Assembly (NCBI GenBank): GCA_030704615.1
Contig: CM060731.1
Location: 57,764,756 to 57,828,755, forward strand
Origin: Takakia lepidozioides
Lineage: Eukaryota > Streptophyta > Takakiopsida > Takakiales > Takakiaceae
Reading direction: 5' to 3'
DNA length: 64,000 nucleotides
Shown here: piece by piece, positions 1-10,205 of the stretch
Layout: each line of letters opens with the position of its first letter
Position numbering within the stretch: the first letter of the stretch is position 1
Program-made: the position numbers and the translations under genes
The notes under the pieces: generated by a model
The model's input: only the letters and a program-made list of their open reading frames with translations
Databases searched by the model: none
Told to the model about the DNA's origin: nothing

Positions 1-904
1 GAGCATTGATTGCAGGCGGCTTTATTGCGGCAGCATGCCGGAAACCGGCAGTGGCTGGGCTGCTCCGGCGTCCCTTCGCGGCTCGCGGGCCCGCCCTCTG
101 CCACTCGTACCCATCGCGTTGACGTGCTCCACGGTCATTGAATGGATGAACTTTGGCCTGGATCATTCATCCATCAGAGGTCTCTCTTACGGGAGTGACG
201 TGACACCAACAAAGTTAAAAATTAAAATGCTCTGGCTCTTCGAATCGGGATCTGGTTTTAACTAGGGTCCATAATAGGTTTTTATGTTTTAATTAAATCA
301 GAAAATGGACATAGGTCTCAGCTTTATCAGGCGTCAATGGTTATTTCTTCCAGAGCAGTTGTCTTTATCAATAGAGAAAGAAAAGAAAAAAATCTTTATC
401 AATAGAACAAAGACTGATAAGAAACAAAATATAACCAACATGATGCCCTTTTCAAAAATTCAAAATGCCCCTCAACATACTTGGTCAAAGAAAATAAAGG
501 TTTTTTTCAAACCAGAAAAAATAAGAAAACTTTCCCAAAAAACCAATATAATCTCTCAAACTCAACGGAGAAAATTCCTAAAATTTTGGGAGCCGTTGGA
601 GAGGCCAGGTAGGTAGGTATGTGTAGGGTCAATTTTGTGGATGATGCTGGTAGGTGGTTAGCCTCCCGTTAGCTCCAAGGGGTAGTAATTTTTGGGAGTG
701 AAAAAATTCACTTTGTAGGAAGTTAAGGGTTAACATTCCAAAAGCAGCTTCAATTTAGAGGAGGGATGTGGAGTTCTTTGGGTGACTGGTGAGATGCCTT
801 TGATTGCGTCGAGGAACAAGGAAGATACATTATTAGGGATACATTTTCTGGAAGAGATGTGACAAATGTAGATATAAAGTAGCCAAATCTGTCACCTCAT
901 TTAG
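1..904. other. No supported gene; A+T-rich intergenic DNA
   Basis: I see no convincing coding region here. Short open frames lack splice-site support or recognisable motifs, and the stretch around 330-560 is simple A-rich DNA. The last four bases (TTAG) belong to the target duplication of the MITE-like element that follows. Confidence 0.5.
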
Positions 905-1442
905 GCCCCCGCCTCACCAGCCTGCTACCGCCTGCTAACCTCCTACTAACTACTGCTATATAGAAAATTGCAGCCGCACTGACATGTTTAAAATGTTTTA
1001 GCCATAACTATAGTTATCTATCCTAAAAACTTCCTTCCTACTTTAGAGCGAATCTAGCACTACCCCCCCTAGTGCTAAATCTAAACAGACGCGCCATTTT
1101 TGGGCAGCTGCCCGCGCCATTCTCTGCCATCGCCATTCCCATTCGGCATTGAAAGCTGCTAGTAATGTGCAGCATTGTGCTCCTGGCCCAAATGTGCTCC
1201 TGGCTCGTGATCTTGTCTCGTTGTTGCTCCTTTGGCTATGGCGAAAAAGAAGGAGGCGCGAGAAAATGGCGAGAGGAAGTCGGGCAGGGGAACGCATGTT
1301 TAAAGCTAACAATATGCACTTAAAACATGTTAAGCTAAAATGTTGGTTCGGAGGGATATTGTTAGTTGGAGCAGCTGTTATGAAAACGGGCCTGCTAACC
1401 GTTAGCAGGTGTTCTACGCTAACAGCCCGGTGCGGCGGGGGC
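905..1442. mobile_element. MITE-like non-autonomous DNA transposon
   Basis: The ends form imperfect terminal inverted repeats: the left end reads GCCCCCGCCTCACCAGCCTG and the complement of the right end reads GCCCCCGCCGCACCGGGCTG. Both ends are flanked by TTAG (901-904 and 1443-1446), which fits a TTA-type duplication as made by PIF/Harbinger elements with one extra shared G. The arms contain further inverted matches rich in GCTAAC/GTTAGC, and an inner hairpin TAGCACTA-CCCCCC-TAGTGCTA lies at about 1053-1075. Overlapping antisense open frames here read through these repeats and look non-coding. Family assignment is inference. Confidence 0.5.
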
Positions 1443-1446
1443 TTAG

Positions 1447-3264
1447 ACTCTATAAAAATCTGGTGAGGGTGCATATTTGCATCCAATTGAAGTGCAGCAG
1501 ACTTATATGCACATAGATTAAGGTATCAAAAAGTAAGAGTCACAAACTAGATATGTGGGGCTGCATAGGTCCATAGTGCAATGGAATATAATGGTGATGA
1601 GTCTGACGCACGTAAAGCAAGATCGAAGGCCCAACTTTCGTTCGAGCCTGTTCGTTGTAGTTTTCTGATAGGCTCTACCTCTGTTACTCCTGGTCACGGG
1701 GCTGTTTGTCCCCTCTATCAGCCTCCATGGCGAGGTTATTTTTTCCTCTTTTAATATATTGGCCTGGCCCTTTTTGCAAAAAAATAAAAAATAAAAAATA
1801 TAATCATGTTGGTTGACGACAACATCTGCAAATGCACTATTATGTTTGACATTAAGATCAAACAGTCTCTACTGGTGGACTGAAATATCGATTTGTAGAT
1901 GTCATTTGTCAATGAGAACCAGAATAAATAAAATATTTGCTCCACCTCTTCGATTCCTGGTAGCCTTTGGAAATAGCATAGAGCACCATAGCAATCCACA
2001 TTAGTTATTATCCATTCAGTTAGGTAAGAAGGCTCCAGATGTATAAAATTTTAACGTAGATAGAAAACAACCAATAAAGGAGGCTCTTTCAAAACATTCG
2101 TTGATGTAAGACAAGCACCATTTTTTAGCTCTGCATACTATATAAAGCATACAGCTCCTTTCCTTCTTCCATTTCTTTTGCAGCACGTTTTCATGAGCTG
2201 CAACTGAGGTTGACCAAAATCTTTCAAACAATAACCTAGCATTCTTTTCCAGAGATCTTGTCTGAGTTTCTTAGACACAGCGCAAGGTAGTTATTTTTTC
2301 AACCTCCTGCAATACATTATGGGTTTTTCTCAGATTCCAAAAAAAAAATCATTCTTCACCATTCAAGAATAGGCCACCCGTTAGGAATCTATCACGCTTC
2401 TTCCGGCTCCTTGCTCTTCTTCTTCTCTCTTGACCACCTCGTGACAGATTAGCTCGGCGAGGTTTCTCCCGAGAATTTCTCTCCACACGTAAGTTCAACG
2501 ATACTGATTGATCAGTTTCGTACATGAATGGAGAGTGTTGGTGCACCTGCGACCCTGCCTCGTACAACCACCTGACCTGCAGCGCTCCTGCCTTCCAGGT
2601 CCCAAGCGTCTAAAGTGCAGTGAAAAGGGATGAGGAAAGTCGGGATGGAGACACTAGCAAATCTTGAAACCACGACTCCGGTATGGATAGTCAAGGGGGG
2701 CCCCACGATAAACTGGAAGATACTTTAGCATATCCGGATCTAACTCAAAGCCAAGTACGGTTCAGCTTGTTAATTTCCTGTCGTGCTGGGTTATGAAGAT
2801 TTGGTTTACTTCTGATCTTGTCGTTGTTGCTCTCTGTACAGATGGCATTTTTGCTGAGTGATGAACTGTTCCTCCTTGTTCACTCCTTCATTCCAGAGGG
2901 TTTTTCCATAGGCCCCCAATCGATCAGGCTCTTGTGGTTGTAGTGGTTCGTGCTAAAATTTTATGGGTTTCATTTGTAGTTGATTCCATGTTGCTCCAGA
3001 AGAGTCGAGCGCTTGAAAGTAGTATGCCTGTATGATTGGTTTCCATCTTTGACATCTCTCAAGGTGGCAGACTCCCCATGGCATTCGATTATTCTTCCTC
3101 TCCACTTCTGTTCTTTAAAGACCGTTTGTAGACCTTCTAAAACGTTTGAAGAAATTCCTTGTGTGCTGGCACTAGGCATCTGTATTGGTCGTTCAGTAAC
3201 GGTATCTGCAACCTCAGCCGATTTGCCGTTTTAGCCTTCATTCTGGACCCAAAACCTCAGCAAC
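1447..3264. other. Intergenic region upstream of the USP-domain gene
   Basis: No coding region with splice or motif support was found. The stretch just before 3265 presumably contains the promoter and 5' leader of the USP-domain gene, but no core promoter element can be named with confidence. Confidence 0.35.
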
Positions 3265-5704
3265 ATGTCGCTTCCTTCTCCCGGGCTCACGCGCAGCGCA
3301 GTGCTGAGATTTGCGCGTTCTCCAAGCTCACCGCTGCCTGAGAAGACGTCGCCTTCTGTTGCTCCAATGCGCTCCCCGTCGGTGGGTGAGGAACGCACAG
3401 AGTGTAATTCGTCGCCAAGCAGCTTTAGAGATACGCGTAGCATCCTGGTAGTGATGGATGCAAACAAGGATCTTGAGAACAGCGTCGTGCAACATGCCCT
3501 CGCTCGTGTGGCTAGTGCTGGCGACGTAGTGACCGTTCTGGGGGTATTTGATGAAATGATAACTCCAAGTAGGTAGTGCAAAATCCCTTCCTAAGTCCTC
3601 AGTTTATATATTTGCATGATTGCTACCTGGAATATATTATGGTTCTCGGAATCCAAATCAATCTTCCTTCTACAGCAGCTGGTAAAGTTGATATGATGCT
3701 ATCATAATTAATTTAACAGAGGTAGGAAGGACACCATGAAAAAGAGATCTCTCTCCCTCATTCTCTAGCTTACGTGGGCACTCAAAGGAGCGGATTTGTT
3801 AGCTTGAGTGTGCCATGTACTTGAGGAGACTGGGAAGGTCTTTTTCAAGGCACTTGCATTACTGCCCTCTGTCTGCACACAGGATGAATGGCCTTAATAC
3901 TCCGTGCTTGAGAGTTATGCTTCAGACTCAAATTCGTTTCGTACTCTGACTATGAGACATATGTTGAAGGAAGATCTATACTGTAGTGCCATACTCATGT
4001 CACTGCTTTGACCTTGCTAGCCTTGTATAGTGTAGGTGAGTGTTGTTTGTACTTACGGGATATTGCAATACGGTGCATGGAATCTGCAGTGGGCTACAAA
4101 ATCCGAGCAGATGCGAAGTTATTCCGAGGAGTGAACTACAGGTCGCTGAAAGAAGAGATGGAGATAAAGTTGAGGGTGTTTGAGAGGATATTTGGACATC
4201 TACATGTAAAGAGCTTGAAGTATGGGGTAATTTCCCTCTCTTTGTGTGTTGGCCTGTATTTGTTTCCTTTATGTTTTCTCTTTTATTAAAGAGAAAGGTG
4301 CAAAAACCCCCTCCATCTCTTGGAGCTTCTTGTGGATGTTATAACGTTTCTTTCATTTCTGCAGACGTTATAAAGTACCATTTCATTTCATTTCATTTCT
4401 CACTTATATACCCAGAAAAATCACAAATGAGTACATATAGATACACATCTACTCTCTCACTCTTTTCTCACCAGTGGGTTGGCTTTTGCAGATTAATTTG
4501 CAGGTGAGAATTGGGGCAGGACCCAGCACAGGTGTTGTGACAGTGGGTGAAGCATTGGGCCTTGGAGCAACTTGGATCATACTGGGCAGGTGTATGTGTG
4601 TCTCTCTCTCATGATGTAGGCTCAAGAATCTACAGCATGGTCAATCACTGTCTTATGCCTAGAGAGTCGTCATCACGTCCATGGAAATCAGTAGACTGTG
4701 ATATTTTCTAGGTTCAGAAATGGCAGAGCGACTCTAGATGAGCCTGAACGAGGTGCTAAAATGACATCACAGCTGTCCGGTCAATACATGTTAATGTGTT
4801 TGTCGATGGACCCTGAGACAAAAGCCTTCCCAGTGAAAGGCTAGTCTTGCACATTAAGATTAGTGGCAATGATGAATTTTGGTGGTCAAACTATAGATGC
4901 CGATTTCGGCATGTAACTGTTAGGTGAGCAGGTGAAACCTGATTTCGGAGCCTTAGTACTTAACCCTACAAGGTTTTTAAACATCTTTCAGATGTTTGTT
5001 GAAGAAGCAAACTCTCTAGGAACCCTTCCAGCCTTTCCTGCATCCTCATCCAATAAGAAAGCTTCATGTGGCATTCCTTTGCCGAACTGCAAATGGAAAA
5101 CATGATATCCACATGTATTGTCAAATGTAGCCAGCCCAATACAGGCTGACGAACCATTCAACACCTTGATGGGATACACGGGCCTATGCGATCTATCAAC
5201 CAGCAGAACTACTAGAAAACATGTCAGAAACTTTAATTGACAGTCAGTTGCCAAGGCTCACTGGCCCTTGCAATTGTAGTTAATCTGCCAATGATGAGCA
5301 TGCTCAAAAAATGCAAGTGTCTCTTTCTATAGGTCCTGTAAGTAAAGCTGGTGAATTTGGACGCCTCGCTCAGTATCCATCATTTTGTAGCTTGTATCTG
5401 AAATGGCCAGTGGGTATGTTAATTGTCTGTCTGTTACAGGAACATGAGGACACAAAGCAAGTTCATTCTTGAACACACACGTTGTGGAGTAGTAACTATG
5501 GAGAGCAACAACAAGCCTGCAATGCTTCGCATTTACAGCCCTCCTAACCCACTCGAGTTCTTCCAAACATCACCAGAGGAGATTGCGTCAGACAGTTTCT
5601 CCTCAGATGATAGTGAGAGCACTGGGGTACTGGAGCAGGACTTGTATCAGGGCTCATTTGACAATGTACCTTATGTGTCTGCCACACTTTACTGGTCCAA
5701 GTAG
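3265..5704 (+). CDS. USP-like domain protein without a kinase domain
   Basis: Four exons join in frame: 3265-3568, 4090-4226, 4504-4589 and 5440-5704 (263 residues), all with GT-AG introns. After a Ser/Pro-rich leader of about 55 residues comes a universal-stress-protein fold. SILVVMDANKD is the first strand, then a helix and VVTVLGV. IGAGPSTGVVTVGEALGLGA precedes WIILGR, and CGVVTM with a PAMLRI strand closes the domain. The order matches the N-terminal USP domain of plant receptor-like cytoplasmic kinases (ANWVV-type strand, CNIVVMK-type end). No kinase domain follows: the protein ends in an acidic, Ser-rich tail of about 60 residues. USP domains of this type may bind adenine nucleotides, but the role here is unknown. 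Start chosen at the first ATG of the open frame. Confidence 0.7.
4330..4400 (+). repeat. Short dispersed repeat with (CATTT)n end
   Basis: Inside intron 2-3 of the USP gene. ACGTTATAAAGTACCATTTC followed by repeated CATTT is matched in opposite orientation at about 31,190-31,285, where AAATGGTACTTTATAACGTC follows an (AAATG)n run. Both copies also carry an ATGAAAGAAA-like neighbour. This may be the 3' tail of a SINE- or MITE-like dispersed repeat; only two copies are visible. Confidence 0.4.
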
Positions 5705-5720
5705 CCACTGACCGCGAGAC

Positions 5721-5915
5721 GTTGAGTATTGAGGTTACTGTTGCCTAACTACTGTAAATTTTGCTAAGAGCCTTGCAGCTCCACAGTTGAGTATTGAGGT
5801 TATTGTTGCCTACGTACTGTAAATTTTGTTATGAGCCTTGCAGCTCCACTGTTGAGTATTGAGGTTATTGTTGCCTAACTACTGTAAATATTGCTAAGAG
5901 CCTTACAGCTCCACT
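5721..5915 (+). repeat. Three tandem copies of a 65-bp unit in the probable 3' UTR
   Basis: Units start at 5721, 5786 and 5851, each beginning GTTGAGTATTGAGGTTA and containing ACTGTAAAT and GAGCCTT. They begin 17 bases after the stop codon of the USP-domain gene, so they would lie in its 3' untranslated region. Copies differ by a few substitutions. Confidence 0.8.
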
Positions 5916-5931
5916 GTCAGTATACTACGAC

Positions 5932-6338
5932 TTGTTTACATGCAGAGTAGTACATATGCGCAAACAAATGTTTGTGATCCATAGAGCTTGCCACATCATT
6001 CAACATCCTGTGTGTTCTGAATATGAAAGCTACAAAGCTGTGAACATACTCCCCCCATCTGAACTGAATGCAGTCTGCTCCTATGAAAGAGGTATGTGTC
6101 AACAAGCTGGCATCAACAAGATTTTTGGACTTAGCCTGAAGGCAGTGCAGATGAATATGAAAGGTCTACAGAGACAGGAAATTGTTGCAAAGGTCTGTGC
6201 CCCAAATCCCTAACAAAGTTTTCTTTTATGCTGTAGGACATTGACTGGATTGAAACTATAATGAAGTATGATGGTCCTGGGGCCAAAATCTTTGATGAAA
6301 GCTTGAACAAGTCAAGACACGGCACAAACTATGGATGA
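5932..6338 (+). CDS. Possible two-exon small protein, unknown
   Basis: An open frame from 5932 can be spliced at 6192/6237 (GTCTGT...CTGTAG) to a 34-codon frame ending in TGA at 6338, phase preserved. The inferred C-terminal part contains IFGLSLKAVQMNMKGLQ and DIDWIETIMKYDGPGAKIF. The intron would be only 44 nt, the frame does not begin at a clear ATG, and I recognise no family. It could be a coding remnant or chance. Confidence 0.2.
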
Positions 6339-8606
6339 GCCATTGTGTTGGAGCAGGTGGTATGTTCCACAAGATTCTTAACAGTCAGCTACCTATTTTT
6401 GCTTGTTGGGAGCTTGCTGTGTTATGACCATTCTGTAATGGATCCAAATGCCATCTCTGCTGTTACCAAATATCCAGAACACATGGACCCATTTCATATT
6501 AGGTGAAGTCTTGCAGTCTTATGTCATTTGATTTATTCCATAGCTTGAGGGTACTCCTTGCAAGACTTTACCTCGTGTAAAAACTGAATATTTGGGGAGC
6601 TGAATATGCATCTTTGGTTGGTGAAAGAATAATTACTAGCTATGTCTGCATAATCTGAACTACTGGCCCAATGGCATTATTGTATCAATGGCCCCAAAAT
6701 ACAATAGGTTTTTCCGATGAGGTTTTGGTAAGATTCTTACCCGCGGACTGGATTTGATCAAACCCATTGGTAATACTTAAATCTTATCTTGAAGCCCACT
6801 CAAAAATTTCCATTGGCCCTGCCCATTGCTCACTAAATCCAATTGGACATGTAAATAGGACGTTTTTACGTTTCTTCTCTTTGGAGAAGGCCCGGACTCC
6901 AGCACTCTAAAATAGATTGAAAATGAGGAAAACATTCCTCTGGCAGATATCATCAAGGCCCCTGAACGTCAACTTATCCTCCTCGACACCTTCAGCACAT
7001 GGGGGAGACAGGGACTTGTTTGTAGCTCACTGGGAAGCATTTGTAGCCTGCACTGGGAAGCGGAAGAGGAGGGTTGGGTGGTACTGCCACTGCTGCCGCG
7101 GCCATTCGCAGGAGACTAAGCATCAGTGTCAAAATCATTAAGCCCATTATTAAGTATGTGCCTTTCCCAAGTGTCTCCTCCTCTCCTGGTGCTGAAAACT
7201 TCCATGATGTGCATTCTCCAGGTAACACCTCTCTCAGGTAACATCTCTGTTGTTGAACAACTTATGAAAAATAAATGGATGAGTGTTCAAATTTACAATA
7301 GATGAAAGTAGATTCTACTACTCACAAGGAGGAGCCACAGCAGCACTAGCCTCTTGTTACATTCTTCCTCTTCTTTTCTACTTCATCTCGCACCTTCTCA
7401 CCCTCAAGCTAAAGGTCATCGGTTGGACCTGTTAAATGGTTGCCCAAATGCACTACAAAAGTTAGTGTACCCATTAAGGTTAACTATTGCTCCAGTTAGT
7501 AAACTGTAAGTGGGCCCTGCCTCAGCACATTTGTTATGCTATTTTTCTAGTGTGCAATAAGTTTACAATGGCCAGTTCCTACAAAAGAAAATTTCCTCCC
7601 AAGTTACTACAATTGGGACAGATGCTTCAAGTGCAGCTGCCAGTTATAGGAAACCACTTTGTGCTGGTATTGCCCACCAATACAGTCTGAACTTCCAAAA
7701 GTGTGAACATAAGTGACTCTTAATCCAGCTTTCGGAGCTCCAATCACAAATGAATCTTGCAAATTAGCAATGTATCCCTACAAGAAGATTATCTCAACAA
7801 GGCTCATCAATAGAATAGAAGGAAACCTTGTTCATAAATTCTTGTCCATGGCATGCACAAAATCTGTTAATGAACCAAAGTGAGGGACTTTAGGTTGCAA
7901 CACCTTGAAAGAACACTTCACAAGAAAACCTCCAGTCTTTCATTCCCTTCATCACTTCATGATCTTTCTGTGGACACCCCATCCATACAATTCAGAAACT
8001 GGTTGAACCACATCTGAGTTATTACTTCTACTGCTAACCTTAAAGAACCCCGTTCTAAGGGGAATAGGAATTATTACAAATCGTATTCACTTTCATATTC
8101 AAGCTTCCAAGAAGCTCCACCATCTACACCAGAATCTTCAACTAGCAACTAAGGCATGGGCTCCTCCACTCTGGATCCTCCCAGCATGTGTCTTTGCATG
8201 GCAACTGCTCCGGGATTGTAGTTGATATAACCTATCTTCCTTGGCTTCTGTACAAATTGGTCAAGAATATAACCTGGCGATGGCTCTGTCCAATTCAGTG
8301 GCAGGGTCTACAGCCACAAGGTACTGCATGCAGTTTCTTAAGGAGTACGTCTGTACTAGCCATCTCCTTCAATCAATCCTCACTGCTCTGTCTGGAACAA
8401 TGGGTTACAATTTGATCCTTGCTTTCCTGCACGCTCCCTTCCGCGTGCAAATCACTATCTCGATCGACCAAATAGCCCTTAAAATTGTATATCGTGATCA
8501 GCCAAAAGTGCAACCACCCCCAACCCAGGGAGGGGAGGTTAGTTTTAGCTAAGGGTTTAGATGCTGATGAGGAAAAGGGGGGGGGGGTGGGTGGGGTGTT
8601 TGTACT
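6339..8606. other. No supported gene
   Basis: Several open frames of 60-100 codons occur on both strands, but none shows splice continuity or a recognised motif. A run of 13 or more G residues lies near 8574-8588, just beyond the stop codon of the lipase gene. Confidence 0.4.
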
Positions 8607-9808
8607 TCATTGACTGGAAGAGTTGACGTGGCTTTGACCAGACTTGGTCTCCACCCTCCTCTCCAGCCATGCCTTGATATCTCCTAAGATGATTGCCACA
8701 TTCTCATCATACTCCCCCTGTAAAAGAGAATGTTGCATGCCCTTGTAAATTCTAATTGTTTTGTCCTCAGATTTTGCACTTTCGTAGAGGAACTTGCTTA
8801 CTTCAGGCTCCGTCACCACGTCTGCGTCCCCATGTATCACTAGGAACGGAAGGTCAACATCTTTGAGCTTCTGCCCAAGACTTTCCGTCAATCTTAGCAG
8901 CTCAGCCACTGTGCCAAGCCTTGGCTTTCCAGCATATCTGCCAAAGAGAATTAAGGGTTCACAGAAAAGGGTCAGGCTGGAATTCGACAACCTTGATGTG
9001 TACCTACATCAGATTTTTGAACCCACACATCTCCCAACACGGGTAACCGCATTCTTGCAACCAATTACAGTCAAGGACTGCCAAACTGGTAACAAATTCC
9101 AATAACCAAGGGGAGAACAAGAGTTTACCTTCGGGGATTGTTTCTAGCGAGCTCTCTCTTCACAGGATCTTTCACGGACTTATCGACGAGATCTTTGGTA
9201 GGCACAATTGCCCATGTCGGAATCCATCCGGCCACGAACCTCAGAATTGATGCAACAGGAAAAGGGGGAGTCATTTTATCTGAAATTTTGCACATGGGAG
9301 CCATTAAGATGGCGCCGTCGTATCCTGTGCGGTCCAGAAAGTGCACTTCCAAACACAGTGCGCCACCCAGTGACTCCCCGTATAGGAAGCAGGGCAGATT
9401 CTGGAACTCGGGCTTTTGTTTCACAGAATTGAAAAAGAAGAGACAATCTTCAACGACGGCATCCATACTGGGGACGAACCCTCGTAACCCATTCGATTGC
9501 CCATGACCTTCAAGATCCAGTGCAAATGCAGCATACCCCAACTGTGTGAACAAGATTGCTGTGTTCTGAAACACCCAGCTGGAATCATTTCCATATCCAT
9601 GTATCATAAAGATAAGGGCTTTTGGAGGGTGATCAGATGGCACCCACGACTGCGTGAAAATGGAGATCCCACGCGGAGTTTGAATTCTCTCTCTATCATT
9701 CCTCAGGTTTTTCAGTTCGTAATAGTCGGACTCAGGCATCTCGCCCCATGGAAACGGAGGTGGCTTGTAGATTGCTGCGATGTTCGTACTTGGATTGACC
9801 ACCTCCAT
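8607..9808 (-). CDS. Monoacylglycerol lipase-like alpha/beta hydrolase
   Basis: Two exons on the minus strand, 9808-9129 and 8937-8607, join in phase to give 336 residues, typical for the family. The enzyme should cleave monoacylglycerols or lysophospholipid/phenolic esters to free acid and alcohol, as plant MAGL and caffeoyl-shikimate-esterase-like proteins do; it is probably cytosolic or membrane-associated. Visible motifs: HGYGNDSSW for the oxyanion region, GESLGGA for the nucleophilic serine, HGDADVVT with the catalytic aspartate, and GMQHSLLQGE with the catalytic histidine. The splice falls within the conserved NNPRRYAGKPR segment. The ATG at 9808 is preferred because the frame further upstream opens only with GTG. 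An N-terminal extension of about 30 residues precedes the usual family start. The exact substrate cannot be told. Confidence 0.88.
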
Positions 9809-10205
9809 GCCTCTGCACCAGCACACTCACTGCATTCCGGAGCGATCTCTCTCTCTCTCGGTTTTGACCTAAGGGCCGAGTCTCTCTCACAGAATCGTCA
9901 CAGATTGGGTCCACCAAACAGTTTAGAAAAGAAGTCGCTGCAATCTATGACTCCCACCCTCATACAGTAACTAGTGAAAGGCCAATTGCTCGAAGAAATC
10001 TGCGTTGAAGAATGTTTTGCAGGGCATTCTCCACATAAAGCACACCTGCATCGCTACAATCCCGAACTCTCCACCATTCAACCCTGTAGTATATAACTGA
10101 CATCTTCTTAGCATTCGCATCAGTTAAAGAATATGCTTCATAGAACTGTTTTCTCTCACCCTTATTCGCACGCGCGGTCGAGACTCGAGGCAATGCGAGG
10201 TAAGA
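9809..10205. promoter_or_regulatory. Shared divergent promoter region of the lipase and p24 genes
   Basis: The lipase gene starts at 9808 on the minus strand and the p24 gene at 10206 on the plus strand, leaving 397 bp for both promoters and 5' leaders. A CT-rich tract (TCTCTCTCTCTC near 9846) lies close to the lipase start; such pyrimidine tracts are common in plant 5' leaders. No TATA box is obvious. Co-regulation is inference from position only. Confidence 0.4.

Noticed and set aside
1-140. Possible ribosomal RNA gene edge because of GC-rich start
   Set aside because: No conserved rRNA segment could be recognised.
1043-1486. 147-codon minus-strand frame and its plus-strand partner
   Set aside because: Both lie across the MITE-like inverted repeats and have no recognisable motif; the overlap in opposite frames reflects low stop density in GC-rich repeat DNA.
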